Shown in pieces: positions 40,370 to 49,880 of a stretch of DNA of 64,000 bases. Source of the stretch: Sedimentitalea todarodis (GTDB taxonomy: Bacteria; Pseudomonadota; Alphaproteobacteria; Rhodobacterales; Rhodobacteraceae); assembly GCF_032595355.1 (NCBI RefSeq), contig NZ_JASMWN010000006.1:1-64000 (forward strand), written 5' to 3'. Under the pieces are notes generated by a model. That model saw only the letters and a list, made by a program, of their open reading frames with translations, had not been told where the DNA came from and searched no databases. The position numbers and the translations under genes were made by a program. How positions within the stretch are numbered: position 1 is the stretch's first letter; every line of letters starts with the position of its first letter.

Positions 40370-41896
40370 ATGACCGCTCGTTTCACGCGGGGCCTCGGCG
40401 CCGCTGTTGTCTATGTTCTCGTGAGCCAGGCCGCCAATGCGGATATGATGGCCGGTGATGTCTGGAAAGACTGGCAAGACTACCTCGCGTCCAACGGATA
40501 CTCCGTAACCGGCGACGAACAGAGTACCGGCGGCAGCCTGACCATCAGCGATGTCCTGATCTCGATGCCGATTCCCGACACCGAGGGTTCATTTGCGATC
40601 ACGATGGACAACCTGACTTTCACAGAAAACGGCGATGGAACAGTCGACATCGCAATGCCGGACACGATTCCGTTGTCGTTTGACGCCCGGGCCGAAGGCG
40701 AAGAGCCGGTGTCGGGTGTTCTGAACATTGCCCAAAGCGACACCGCCATGACCGCCTCGGGAAGCCCCGGTGATGTTACCTATGTGTATGCGTCGCAGCG
40801 GGTCTCGATGGAACTGGCGTCGCTGACCGTTAACAACGAACCAATGCCCGCATCGATGTTGCAGATGTTGGTGACGATGGACAAGGTCGAGTCGATGAAT
40901 CGGCTGCTGACAGGTGATCTGCGGAGCTTCAGCCAGCAGATGTCGGCGGATACGTTGACCTATGATATCGCGTTTGATGACCCGAATTCCGAAGACATGG
41001 GCAGCGTCAAGGGCGCAATGCAGGATATCCGCACCGACAGCACAGGCGCGATGCCGCTCGAAATGGACCCCGCCGATTTCAACGCCACGCTCGAGGCCGG
41101 GTTCGCGGTAGATGCCACGCTGTCCTATAGTGCTGGCAACGCGAACATTCTGGGCGTCGGCGATGGAGAGACCTTTGCCTTTGACAGCTCTTCGCAAGGC
41201 GGCAAATTGGTGGTCAAGATGGATGAGAACCACATCGCCTATGATGTGAAACAGGAACAAACGTCGATCACGATGAAAGGCGGGGAGCTGCCCGTACCGG
41301 TCGAGATCGCGGCGGCCCTGTCGGCGTTCAATTTCAGCATGCCGATCCAAAAGTCAGATGATGATCAGGATTTTGCATTCGGTCTCAACCTGAGCGAATT
41401 CACCATGTCCGATGTGCTGTGGTCAATGATCGACCCGGCGGCCCAGTTGCCCCGCGATCCGGCCACCGTCGTCTTGGATGCCGTCGGCAAGGGAAGGATG
41501 CTCTTCAACCTGCTCGACCCGGAAGAGGCCGCGCTGATTGATCAGTCGGGCACTCCACCGGCAGAGATCAGCGCATTGACCATCAACAAGCTGCTCGTCT
41601 CACTGGTTGGCGCCAGCCTCTCGGGCACAGGCGATTTCACCTTTGACAATACGGACACCACCACGATGGATGGCTTTCCCAAGCCTACCGGCTATCTCGA
41701 TCTGAAACTGGTCGGGGCCAACGCGCTGCTTGACAAGCTCAGCAGCATGGGCCTTATCGCCGACGAGGAAGCCATGGGCGCACGCATGATGATGGGGCTG
41801 CTTGCCGTACCGGGCGATGAGCCCGACACGCTGAACTCCAAGATCGAAATCAACGATCAGGGGCACATCATGGCCAACGGTCAGCGCATTCAGTAG
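40370..41896 (+). CDS. DUF2125-type periplasmic protein
   Basis: 508 aa from ATG 40370. A signal peptide MTARFTRGLGAAVVYVLVSQ is followed by a cut near ANA-DMM. The mature part is acidic, beta-rich, and repeats patterns such as GSFAITMDNLTFTENGDGTV, typical of the large DUF2125 proteins of Rhodobacterales. No catalytic motif is seen. The frame is open upstream to 40262 but the signal peptide fixes the start. Family assignment is by general resemblance, so moderate confidence. Confidence 0.7.
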   Translation: MTARFTRGLGAAVVYVLVSQAANADMMAGDVWKDWQDYLASNGYSVTGDEQSTGGSLTISDVLISMPIPDTEGSFAITMDNLTFTENGDGTVDIAMPDTIPLSFDARAEGEEPVSGVLNIAQSDTAMTASGSPGDVTYVYASQRVSMELASLTVNNEPMPASMLQMLVTMDKVESMNRLLTGDLRSFSQQMSADTLTYDIAFDDPNSEDMGSVKGAMQDIRTDSTGAMPLEMDPADFNATLEAGFAVDATLSYSAGNANILGVGDGETFAFDSSSQGGKLVVKMDENHIAYDVKQEQTSITMKGGELPVPVEIAAALSAFNFSMPIQKSDDDQDFAFGLNLSEFTMSDVLWSMIDPAAQLPRDPATVVLDAVGKGRMLFNLLDPEEAALIDQSGTPPAEISALTINKLLVSLVGASLSGTGDFTFDNTDTTTMDGFPKPTGYLDLKLVGANALLDKLSSMGLIADEEAMGARMMMGLLAVPGDEPDTLNSKIEINDQGHIMANGQRIQ

Positions 41897-42005
41897 GCGC
41901 GGCAGGCGGGCGGTTCTTTCAGGGTCGCCGGCCACCTCTTGCAGGCCATCGCCAGTGGGGATACCTGCTGGCGTGACCTGTGGCCTCAACCCGGAGAGAC
42001 AGCAC

Positions 42006-43352
42006 ATGCCCGACTCTTTGCAAGACCTTGCCGATGCCTTGCTGCGCGCCGGGCGCGATGCCGGAGCCGATGCTGCCGAGGCGCTCATGGTTCGGGGCGC
42101 GTCGCTCTCCATCGACGTACGCAATGGAACGCTTGAGATGGCCGAGCGATCCGAGGCAACGGATCTGGGGCTTCGGGTGTTCATCGGCCAGCGCTCGGCC
42201 ATCACCTCTGCCTCGGACAGCAGCGCCACCACCATCGCAGCGATGGCCGAACGCGCCGTCGCAATGGCCCGCGAAGCGCCCCAAGACCCTCATGCGGGGC
42301 TTGCGGAGCCGGGGCAGATCGCACAGGACTGGGACGTCGCAGCACTCGAACTGGCCGATTCCACACCCGAACCGGACCCCGCCACGCTGGAACAGGACGC
42401 ATTGGCCGCCGAGGCCGCAGGGCGCGCGGTCGCAGGCGTGGCGCAGGTGCAGTCCGCAAACGCCGCATACGGCGCGCAAACGCTGCACATGGCATCGAGC
42501 AACGGATTTTCCGGCGGCTACAGTCGCACCAGCCGGTCAATCAGCTGTGTCGCCATCGCCGGTACCGGCACGGATATGGAACGCGACTACGATGGCGATG
42601 CGCGGATATTCCAGTCCGACCTGCGCAGCGCAGGCGAAATCGGACGGGTTGCCGGCGAGCGCGCAGTTGAACGGCTGAGCGCGCGCAAACCCGCCACCGG
42701 CAGCTATCCGGTTCTGTTCGACGAACGCATCGCGGCGTCGCTCATCGGGCATCTGTTGTCCGCCGCCAATGGCGCTGCCGTCGCGCGTGGCTCTTCCTGG
42801 CTGCAGGATTGCCTGGGCGAACCGGTCCTGCCGGACCATTTGTCGGTTATCGAAGACCCACACCGTGCGCGCGCCTCCGGGTCGCGGCCCTTTGACGGCG
42901 AGGGTCTGCCCACCGCCCGCCGCGCCATAGTGGAAAACGGCGTGCTGACGGGCTGGTCTCTGGATCTTTCCAGCGCCCGCAAGCTGGACATGACACCGAC
43001 CGGAAACGCCGCGCGTAGCGTGTCGTCACCACCGTCACCCGCAAACTGGAACATCGCACTGACACCGGGCGAGCAGAGCCGGGCAGACCTGATTGCCTCC
43101 ATGGGGACGGGATTGCTTGTGACCTCGATGATCGGCAGCACCATCAACCCGAATACCGGTGACTATTCACGCGGAGCCTCGGGCTTCTGGATAGAGAATG
43201 GTGAGATCACCTATCCGGTCAACGAATGTACGATCGCCGGCAACCTGCGCGACATGTTGCGCCGGATCATCCCGGCAAACGATGCACGCCCCTGGCTGTC
43301 GCGCGTGGTTCCGTCTCTGCTGATCGAAGGGATGACCCTTGCTGGCGACTGA
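42006..43352 (+). CDS. pmbA: TldD/PmbA-family metallopeptidase subunit (PmbA)
   Basis: 448 aa from ATG 42006. It has LADALLRAGRDAGADAAEA, VRNGTLEMAERSEATDLGLRVF and GSSWLQDCLGEPVLPD; near the end it has NTGDYSRGASGFWIENGEI, matching PmbA/TldE. With TldD it processes peptide antibiotics such as microcin B17 and removes modified peptides; TldD carries the zinc site, which is not in this window. A 14-bp overlap links it to the CysQ-like gene. Confidence 0.93.
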   Translation: MPDSLQDLADALLRAGRDAGADAAEALMVRGASLSIDVRNGTLEMAERSEATDLGLRVFIGQRSAITSASDSSATTIAAMAERAVAMAREAPQDPHAGLAEPGQIAQDWDVAALELADSTPEPDPATLEQDALAAEAAGRAVAGVAQVQSANAAYGAQTLHMASSNGFSGGYSRTSRSISCVAIAGTGTDMERDYDGDARIFQSDLRSAGEIGRVAGERAVERLSARKPATGSYPVLFDERIAASLIGHLLSAANGAAVARGSSWLQDCLGEPVLPDHLSVIEDPHRARASGSRPFDGEGLPTARRAIVENGVLTGWSLDLSSARKLDMTPTGNAARSVSSPPSPANWNIALTPGEQSRADLIASMGTGLLVTSMIGSTINPNTGDYSRGASGFWIENGEITYPVNECTIAGNLRDMLRRIIPANDARPWLSRVVPSLLIEGMTLAGD

Positions 43353-44121
43353 TCTGGAACTGCTGATTGACGCTGCACGGGCGGCGGGCAAGATCGCGAT
43401 GACCTATACCGGCCCCCAAACGCGCCGCTGGGACAAACCGGACGGGACCGGCCCCGTGACCGAGGCGGATCTCGCCGTCAACGACCTGCTGCACGATAGG
43501 TTGCGCACTGCACGGCCGGACTATGGCTGGCTCTCCGAAGAGTCCGAGGACAACGATGACCGGCTGTCGCGCGAGCGTGTGTTCATCGTAGACCCTATCG
43601 ACGGAACGCGCAGCTTTGCCGAAGGCAGTTCGACCTGGGCGCATGCGATTGCAGTGGCTGAACGCGGGATCGTGACCGCCGGCGTGATCTATCTGCCAAT
43701 GCGGGACCTCATGTATGTCGCGGCCACGGGCCAGGGCGCGACCGTCAATGGCAAACCGCTGGAACCGTCGCGGACCCGTGATCTGAACACCGCCGCGATT
43801 CTGGCCAACCGGCCCAGCATGCTGGCGGCCAACTGGCGGGGCGGCGCAGTCCCGAAGTTCACGCGCGCCTATCGCCCCTCGCTGGCCTATCGCATGGCAA
43901 CGGTCGCCGAAGGGCGCTTTGACGGCATGATCACCCTTCACCCCTGCTGGGAATGGGATGTCGCAGCGGGGGACTTGATCCTGCGCGAGGCAGGGGCGCT
44001 TTGCACCGACAAGACCGGCGCACCGCCTCTATTCAATAACGCGCATCCTACGATCAACGGGCTGGTTGCCGGCGGGCAGGATATGCACGGCCTGCTCTGC
44101 GCGGCGTTGCGCCCTTCCTGA
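43339..44121 (+). CDS. Inositol monophosphatase family protein, CysQ-like
   Basis: 260 aa. The FIG superfamily metal site is complete: the WLSEESEDN acidic motif, the VDPIDGTRSF motif and the CWEWDVAAGDLILREAGA motif. It dephosphorylates inositol phosphate or 3'-phosphoadenosine phosphates (CysQ); the sequence fits the 3'(2'),5'-bisphosphate nucleotidase subgroup in alphaproteobacteria. The start is TTG at 43339 inside the pmbA end. The next gene (Kdo transferase-like) is 152 bp on. Confidence 0.9.
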   Translation: MLATDLELLIDAARAAGKIAMTYTGPQTRRWDKPDGTGPVTEADLAVNDLLHDRLRTARPDYGWLSEESEDNDDRLSRERVFIVDPIDGTRSFAEGSSTWAHAIAVAERGIVTAGVIYLPMRDLMYVAATGQGATVNGKPLEPSRTRDLNTAAILANRPSMLAANWRGGAVPKFTRAYRPSLAYRMATVAEGRFDGMITLHPCWEWDVAAGDLILREAGALCTDKTGAPPLFNNAHPTINGLVAGGQDMHGLLCAALRPS

Positions 44122-44133
44122 AGCGCCCTTGCC

Positions 44134-44161
44134 TTGACGCGCGTCACGCATCGCGTAGGCT
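44134..44161 (+). promoter_or_regulatory. Candidate promoter of the Kdo-transferase-like/lpxK genes
   Basis: TTGACG (44134-44139) and TAGGCT (44156-44161) are 16 bp apart, about 112 bp upstream of the ATG at 44274. The -10 box is a weak match, so this is only the best visible candidate. An inverted repeat TGCGC-TT-GCGCA lies at 44180-44191, downstream of the candidate. Confidence 0.35.
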
Positions 44162-44273
44162 AGAGCGGTTCCTGATACTGCGCTTGCGCAAAGGATATTG
44201 ACTATGATCCAACGCCTTCGTCCTGTGTCACGCGGCACAGCGGTCGCTTGATCCGAACTGCCGGGCTGTTGCC

Positions 44274-45509
44274 ATGAACCGTTCGCTCGGTCTCGCGGCC
44301 TATCGCGCCTTTGCGCGGCGTCAGCCTTTCAATGCATCCGCGCAACAGCCTCCGCGCCCACGGGGCGAACTGATCTGGGCGCACGCCACAAACGAACAGC
44401 GCTATTCCGCGCTCTGTGATCTCAGCCTGCGCCTGCGCATCATGCGTCCGGATCTGCATTTGCTTATCACCATCGAACACGCCCGGTTCGATCCGTTACC
44501 GGCACCGCAGAACGGCTGTGATCACATCGTGTCCCTCGACTCCGACCACCCAGGCACCGCCCAGGGGTTTCTTGAGCACTGGCAACCCGATCTGTGCCTG
44601 TGGACAGGCGGCCACCTGATGCCCAACCTGATCGCGGCAGCATCCGAGGCCAAGTTGCCGATGATCCTTCTGGATGTCGGCGAATCCGATTTCCCGGCGC
44701 GGCGATACAACTGGCTTCCCGATTTGACGGGAGCCAGCCTCGCCTGTTTTGACACCATCCTCGCGAATACCGATACCGCCGCGCAGATGATCCGGAACGT
44801 CGGTGTTGCGGATGCCCAGATCCGCGTCGCAGCGCGCCTTCGCAGCTGTGCCACGCCACCGCTCTGCTCGGATGATGAACTCGCGGAGGTGACCAACGAA
44901 ATCTCCGGGCGTCCGGTCTGGCTCGCGGCGCATGTGGCCGAGGCGGAGTTTGACGCCGTGCTCGACGCGCATCGCGCCGCACTCAGGCTTCTGCATCGGC
45001 TCTTGCTGGTTCTCGTGACCCATGCCGATGCGGATGCAGAGGCACTGAAGCGCGGGATCGTCACCCGGAACATGCGCAGCGCCGACTGGGACACCGGTGA
45101 TACGATTGACGACAATACCCAGATCGTCCTGTCCCGTGATGCGGACAATCTTGGCCTGTGGTATCGTCTTGCCCCGCTGACGTTCATGGCGAACTCTCTA
45201 ACACCCGGAGCAAGCGGCAATTCACCGCTGGACGCCGCCGCCCTGGGGTCTGCGGTCCTTTATGGCAGCCACGTTACCGGCCATATGGAAACCTACGCGC
45301 GGTTGGCTGCGGCAGGTGCAGCGCGTACGGTCCATGATAGCGAGTCGCTGGGCAGCGCGGTTGTTCAACTGGCCGCGCCCGACCAGGCGGCAACGATGGC
45401 GCTGTCCGGATGGAAGGTTGTCACCGAAGGCGCGCACATGACCGATGAACTGGTCGACATGATCCTTGATCAATTGGACAGAGGCCGGGCAAATCATGCG
45501 CCAACCTGA
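44274..45509 (+). CDS. 3-deoxy-D-manno-octulosonic-acid (Kdo) transferase-like protein
   Basis: 411 aa GT30-type glycosyltransferase. The N-terminal domain opens PRGELIWAHATNEQRYSALCDLSLRLR (in part RGELIWAHATNEQRY); the usual WaaA N-terminus reads similarly before its catalytic Glu. Later DLCLWTGGHLMPNLIAAASE is the family acceptor-side motif. The C-terminal half has NSLTPGASGNSPLDAAALG. Residues match only loosely, so it may be a divergent transferase. Its 14-bp overlap with lpxK supports a role in adding Kdo to lipid A. Confidence 0.72.
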   Translation: MNRSLGLAAYRAFARRQPFNASAQQPPRPRGELIWAHATNEQRYSALCDLSLRLRIMRPDLHLLITIEHARFDPLPAPQNGCDHIVSLDSDHPGTAQGFLEHWQPDLCLWTGGHLMPNLIAAASEAKLPMILLDVGESDFPARRYNWLPDLTGASLACFDTILANTDTAAQMIRNVGVADAQIRVAARLRSCATPPLCSDDELAEVTNEISGRPVWLAAHVAEAEFDAVLDAHRAALRLLHRLLLVLVTHADADAEALKRGIVTRNMRSADWDTGDTIDDNTQIVLSRDADNLGLWYRLAPLTFMANSLTPGASGNSPLDAAALGSAVLYGSHVTGHMETYARLAAAGAARTVHDSESLGSAVVQLAAPDQAATMALSGWKVVTEGAHMTDELVDMILDQLDRGRANHAPT

Positions 45510-46494
45510 TTTCTGGTTCACGGGACCAGACAGCCCTGACTGGCGCTCGCGCTTGCTGTCACCTTTGGGGCATCTCTATGCGACCATCACTGCCCGACGC
45601 GTGGCGCGCGGTACGGCTTGTCGTCCCGGTGTGCCGGTGATCTGTGTCGGCAATTTGAACGCCGGCGGCACCGGCAAGACCCCGACGGTAATCTGGGTGG
45701 TCGAACAGCTGCGCAATGCCGGGCACGATCCCTTTGTGGTGACTCGGGGGTATGGCGGCCGATTGACTGGACCGGTCTCCGTCGACCCCTCGATCCATTC
45801 CGCAGCCGACACCGGCGATGAGCCATTGCTGCTCGCCGCCTTTGCGCAGGTCTGGGTGGCGAACGACCGGGCTGCCGGCGCACAGGCCGCCGCCCGGGCG
45901 GGAGCCAGCGTCATCGTGCTTGATGACGGATTTCAGAACGCTGCGGTCGCCAAGGATCTTTCGATCATCGTGGTGGATGCGGCCCAGGGCTTTGGCAATG
46001 GGCGCTGCCTGCCTGCGGGCCCGCTGCGGGAACCCGTGACAGAGGGATTGCGGCGCGCCGATCTGGTTCTGTCGCTGGGCGACAAGACTGCGCAGGCGAA
46101 ATTCGCAAAGGACTGGTCCAATGCGTTGAACGTCCCGCACGTGACAGGTGTAGTTGAACCATTGCAGACTGGTATGGACTGGGCCGGCACCCCGGTTCTT
46201 GCCTTTGCCGGGATCGGCGCGCCGGAAAAGTTCTTTGCCACGCTGCGCAACCTCGGAGCTGACCTGCGCCGATGCGAACCGCTGGACGATCATCAGCCGC
46301 TGACCCCCGCTCTCATGTCACGAATGGAGACCGAGGCGCGGTCCCTGGGAGCGCAGTTGGTCACCACCGAAAAGGATGCTGTGCGTTTGCCCCCAGCCTT
46401 CAGAAGCAAGGTGATCACCCTGCCCGTCCGCTTGCGGATAGATCCCGCAGACGATGTGATTTCGGAATTTCTCAGGGTCGCCCCGCCGCCATGA
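45496..46494 (+). CDS. lpxK: Tetraacyldisaccharide 4'-kinase
   Basis: 332 aa from ATG 45496. Walker A GGTGKTP (57-63), then VVTRGYGGRL and LDDGFQNAAVAKDLSII, with the catalytic and metal-binding DDGFQ, and PLREP. It phosphorylates the 4' position of lipid A disaccharide. A single N-terminal helix (around 20-40) anchors it in the inner membrane. In-frame upstream start at 45466 falls in the previous gene and is unneeded. Confidence 0.96.
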   Translation: MRQPDFWFTGPDSPDWRSRLLSPLGHLYATITARRVARGTACRPGVPVICVGNLNAGGTGKTPTVIWVVEQLRNAGHDPFVVTRGYGGRLTGPVSVDPSIHSAADTGDEPLLLAAFAQVWVANDRAAGAQAAARAGASVIVLDDGFQNAAVAKDLSIIVVDAAQGFGNGRCLPAGPLREPVTEGLRRADLVLSLGDKTAQAKFAKDWSNALNVPHVTGVVEPLQTGMDWAGTPVLAFAGIGAPEKFFATLRNLGADLRRCEPLDDHQPLTPALMSRMETEARSLGAQLVTTEKDAVRLPPAFRSKVITLPVRLRIDPADDVISEFLRVAPPP

Positions 46495-46544
46495 CGCCGA
46501 AAATCCCAGGACATTCCAGCTTTGCGGATCTTTTTCCGATATAA

Positions 46545-46609
46545 CAAATTCTTCTATTTCGGAATATCATCCGCTATGATAGAAACGCGACTCGAACGGA
46601 GGTCCCACC
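46545..46609 (+). promoter_or_regulatory. AT-rich upstream region of kbl-tdh
   Basis: An AT-rich stretch holds an inverted GATAT/ATATC pair (46537-46569 region) and a good -10-like TATGAT at 46575-46580. No clear -35 is present, which suggests an activator. Lrp-type regulation is known for the homologous operon in E. coli but is only a guess here. A strong GGAGGT lies 7 bp before the ATG. Confidence 0.4.
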
Positions 46610-47797
46610 ATGTCCCAAGCATTCCTGTCCCATATCTCGGCAACACTCGACCAGATCGAAGCCGAAGGCATGACCAAGCGCGAGCGCCTGATCACCTCGC
46701 CCCAAGGCGGTGAAATCGACGTCGGCGACCGGCACGTCATCAATCTCTGCGCCAACAACTACCTTGGGCTGGCTGACCATCCCAACCTGATCTCGGCCGC
46801 GCGTGCAGCCATGGAACCGCGCGGGTTTGGAATGGCCAGTGTGCGGTTCATCTGCGGCACGCAAGACCTCCATCGCGATCTGGAAAAGCGGCTGGCCGGA
46901 TTTCTGGAAACCGACGACTCGATCCTGTTTGCCGCTTGCTTCGATGCCAATGGCGGTGTTTTTGAGCCCCTGCTCGGCCCCGAGGACGCGGTGATTTCCG
47001 ATGCGCTGAACCATGCCTCGATCATCGATGGGATACGCCTCTGCAAGGCCAAACGCTATCGATATGCCAATTCGGATATGGCCGATCTCGAAGCACAGCT
47101 GCAATCGGCACGCGAAAACGGGGCGCGCCATATCATGATCGCCACTGACGGGGTGTTCAGCATGGATGGCTATCTCGCCAAGCTGCCGGAAATTCGCGCG
47201 CTCGCCGACCGCTATGACGCGATTCTGATGGTTGATGATTGCCACGCGACGGGTTTCATGGGGCCAAACGGGGCAGGAATGCCCGACCATTTCGGCATCC
47301 ACGCCGATATCATGACTGGCACGCTGGGCAAGGCGCTTGGCGGTGCCATCGGTGGTTATGTCGCCGGACCCCAGCCGGTGATCGACCTGCTCCGCCAGCG
47401 CGCGCGACCCTACCTGTTTTCAAACTCGCTGCCCCCCGCCATCGTCGCCGCCGGGATCGAAGCAATCCGGCTGATCGAAAACGGTGCCGACCTGCGCGCG
47501 CGCCTGTTTGAAAACGCCCGCTACTGGCGGGCAGGCCTTGAAAAGCTGGGCTTTGATCTGTTGCCCGGCGAGCACCCGATTGTTCCGGTGATGCTGGGTG
47601 ACGCGCAGTTGGCGCAGGACATGGCCGCCCGCCTGTTTGACGAAGGGGTCTATGTCTCGGGCTTTTTCTTTCCGGTTGTACCGCGCGGACAGGCCCGCAT
47701 CCGCACACAGATGAACGCGGCGCTGACGCAGAATGAGTTGGATCGCGCGCTGAACGCCTTTGAAACCGTGGGCAAGGCCTTGGGAGTTATCAAATGA
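46610..47797 (+). CDS. kbl: Glycine C-acetyltransferase (2-amino-3-ketobutyrate CoA ligase)
   Basis: 395 aa PLP enzyme of the alpha-oxoamine synthase group. It has INLCANNYLGLADHPNL, SVRFICGTQDLHRDLEKRLA, ATDGVFSMDGYLAKLPEI, VDDCHATGFMGPNG and the PLP lysine in MTGTLGKALGGAIGG. It cleaves 2-amino-3-ketobutyrate with CoA to glycine and acetyl-CoA. It overlaps tdh by 4 bp (ATGA). Confidence 0.97.
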   Translation: MSQAFLSHISATLDQIEAEGMTKRERLITSPQGGEIDVGDRHVINLCANNYLGLADHPNLISAARAAMEPRGFGMASVRFICGTQDLHRDLEKRLAGFLETDDSILFAACFDANGGVFEPLLGPEDAVISDALNHASIIDGIRLCKAKRYRYANSDMADLEAQLQSARENGARHIMIATDGVFSMDGYLAKLPEIRALADRYDAILMVDDCHATGFMGPNGAGMPDHFGIHADIMTGTLGKALGGAIGGYVAGPQPVIDLLRQRARPYLFSNSLPPAIVAAGIEAIRLIENGADLRARLFENARYWRAGLEKLGFDLLPGEHPIVPVMLGDAQLAQDMAARLFDEGVYVSGFFFPVVPRGQARIRTQMNAALTQNELDRALNAFETVGKALGVIK

Positions 47798-48831
47798 AAA
47801 ACACGATGAAAGCACTGGAAAAGTCCCAATCGGCAGAAGGGCTTTGGCTGATCGATGCGCCGGTGCCCAAAATCGGCCCCGATGACGTGCTGATCCGGAT
47901 CAACAAGACCGGCATTTGCGGCACCGATGTCCATATCTGGAACTGGGACGAATGGGCGGAAAAGACCGTGCCGGTGCCGCTGGTCACCGGCCATGAATTT
48001 GCCGGAGAGATTGTCGAAATCGGCCGCGATGTCGAGGATCTCGAGATCGGCCAACGCTGCAGCGGCGAAGGCCACCTGATCGGCCATCACTCGCGACAGG
48101 TACGGGCGGGCAAGTTTCACCTTGACCCCGAGACCCGTGGCATCGGCGTTAACGAGCAGGGCGCATTTGCGCAATACCTGCGCCTTCCGGCGTTCAACGT
48201 CGTGCCTTTGCCCGAGGAGATCAGCGACGATATCGGTGCCATTCTCGATCCGTTGGGCAACGCGGTGCACACGGCGCTGAGCTTTGATCTGGTGGGCGAG
48301 GATGTGTTGATCACCGGGGCCGGGCCGATTGGGATCATGGCCGCGGCGGTGGCGCGGCACGTGGGGGCCCGTCATGTCGCGATTACCGATATCAATCAGG
48401 CGCGCCTCGATCTGGCGGCAAAGGTCGCCGACGTCGTGCCGGTGAACGTCGCGACCGAAGAACTTGACGCCGTGATCAAACGGTTGGGCATGAAGCAGGG
48501 CTTTGACGTGGGCATGGAAATGTCGGGCAAACAACGGGCGCTCGACCAGATGATCGAAGCGATGACTATGGGTGGGCGGATCGCGATGCTGGGTATTCCG
48601 CCGGGCAAATCCCCGGTCGACTGGTCCCGCATCGTGTTCAAGGCGATCACCATCAAGGGTGTCTATGGCCGCGAAATCTTTGAAACCTGGTACAAGATGA
48701 TCGCCATGCTGCAAAACGGGCTTGATGTGAGCGGCGTGATTACGCATCGGTTTGCCGCAGTTGATTTTGCCGATGGCTTTGCCGCGATGAAATCAGGGCA
48801 AAGCGGCAAGGTCGTGCTGGACTGGACGTGA
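47794..48831 (+). CDS. tdh: L-threonine 3-dehydrogenase
   Basis: 345 aa zinc medium-chain dehydrogenase. Catalytic zinc motif GICGTDVHIWNWDEWA, GHEFAGEI, then the Rossmann fold VLITGAGPIGIMAAAVARHVG. The usual four-Cys structural zinc loop is not seen in full: only C-GEGHLIGHHSR is present (a lost site compared with E. coli Tdh). It oxidises threonine to 2-amino-3-ketobutyrate for Kbl. Two hairpins follow the stop codon. Confidence 0.96.
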   Translation: MKNTMKALEKSQSAEGLWLIDAPVPKIGPDDVLIRINKTGICGTDVHIWNWDEWAEKTVPVPLVTGHEFAGEIVEIGRDVEDLEIGQRCSGEGHLIGHHSRQVRAGKFHLDPETRGIGVNEQGAFAQYLRLPAFNVVPLPEEISDDIGAILDPLGNAVHTALSFDLVGEDVLITGAGPIGIMAAAVARHVGARHVAITDINQARLDLAAKVADVVPVNVATEELDAVIKRLGMKQGFDVGMEMSGKQRALDQMIEAMTMGGRIAMLGIPPGKSPVDWSRIVFKAITIKGVYGREIFETWYKMIAMLQNGLDVSGVITHRFAAVDFADGFAAMKSGQSGKVVLDWT

Positions 48832-48834
48832 TCA

Positions 48835-48896
48835 GGGGGCGCTGCCCCCTCCGGTGAAAATCGGGGATTTTCACCGTTCACCCCCGGAGTATTTTT
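48835..48896 (+). repeat. Tandem hairpins plus CCCCCGGAGTATTTTT element after tdh
   Basis: Two perfect hairpins in a row: GGGGGC-GCT-GCCCCC (48835-48849) and GGTGAAAATC-GGG-GATTTTCACC (48853-48875), then CCCCCGGAGTATTTTT (48880-48895). The last motif followed by a short purine-rich stretch is a familiar dispersed intergenic element in Rhodobacteraceae in my memory. It may be the tdh terminator, and its GATGAAGGG end lies just upstream of the next gene start. Confidence 0.6.
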
Positions 48897-48917
48897 CCAA
48901 AGATGAAGGGCGCAGGA

Positions 48918-49880
48918 ATGGCTGGAGCATCGATCGTCGATGTAATCGGGCGCACGCCGTCGGTCTGGCTGGACCGGATGGTCGAGGCACGCGGGCTGGA
49001 CGGACGCATTCTGGCCAAACTCGATTACCTCAATCCGGGGTTCTCCAAGAAGGACCGTGCCGCGCGTGGAATCATCGAAATCGCGCGCGCGGATGGGTCC
49101 CTCGCGGCTGGGCAAACCGTGGTGGAACTGACCAGCGGCAATATGGGCACCGGGTTGGCGATCGTCTGCAGCGTTCTGGGTCACCCGTTTGTCGCGGTGA
49201 TGAGTCGGGGAAACTCGCCGGAACGGGCACGCATGATGACCGCGCTTGGCGCAGAGGTCGTATTGGTCGATCAGGCACCTGACAGCGTTCCGGGCGAGGT
49301 ATCGGGCGCGGACCTGGCATTGGTCGAGGACGCAGCGCAGCGCATTGCCGCCAGTCGCGGGGCGTTTCGCGCCAATCAGTTCGCCCATTCCGGCAATGCG
49401 CAGGCGCATTTTGACACGACGGGCCCGGAGCTTTGGGCCGATAGCGACTGCAGCCTGACTGCTTTCGCGGATTTCGCCGGCTCCGGCGGCACCTTCGGCG
49501 GCACGATGAAAGCGTTACGGCAACGCAATCCGATGCTGCGTGGCTATGTCGTCGAACCCGAAGGTGCTGCGGCCCTGGCCGGACATGCGGTCACACAACC
49601 CGGACATCCGATTCAAGGCGGCGGCTATGCCATGTCCGATCTGTCCCTGTTGGATCCCGATCTCGTCCACGGATATCTGACAATCAGCGGCCAGGAGGCG
49701 CGGGAAACCACCCGGGCGCTGGCGCGGGAAGAGGGAATTTTTGCTGGATACTCGGCCGGAGCAAACGTCGCTGCGGCGCTGCGGCTGCTGGCGGGGTCGG
49801 ACTCCGGTGGTCGGATCGGCGTCGTCATTTGTGACAGCGGGCTGAAATACCTGTCAACGGATCTCTGGGATGCGATCTAG
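48918..49880 (+). CDS. PLP-dependent cysteine synthase family protein
   Basis: 320 aa from ATG 48918 (GCAGGA upstream; ATG 48903 is in frame). Fold type II PLP enzyme: LDYLNPGFSKKDRAARG contains the PLP-lysine region (KKDRA, as NPTGSHKDR in CysK), ELTSGNMGTGLAI is the substrate loop, and GSGGTFGGTMKAL binds the phosphate. CysK/CysM-like, but the exact role (cysteine synthase, cystathionine synthase or diaminopropionate-type) cannot be set. No serine acetyltransferase partner is nearby. Confidence 0.85.
   Translation: MAGASIVDVIGRTPSVWLDRMVEARGLDGRILAKLDYLNPGFSKKDRAARGIIEIARADGSLAAGQTVVELTSGNMGTGLAIVCSVLGHPFVAVMSRGNSPERARMMTALGAEVVLVDQAPDSVPGEVSGADLALVEDAAQRIAASRGAFRANQFAHSGNAQAHFDTTGPELWADSDCSLTAFADFAGSGGTFGGTMKALRQRNPMLRGYVVEPEGAAALAGHAVTQPGHPIQGGGYAMSDLSLLDPDLVHGYLTISGQEARETTRALAREEGIFAGYSAGANVAAALRLLAGSDSGGRIGVVICDSGLKYLSTDLWDAI

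Noticed and set aside
44159..44215. CTAGAGCGGTTCC start resembling the dispersed repeat end
   Set aside because: Only the first 8 or so bases match; the internal blocks (TCATCTGGCATCA, TTGAAAT) are missing, and the site is not convergent.
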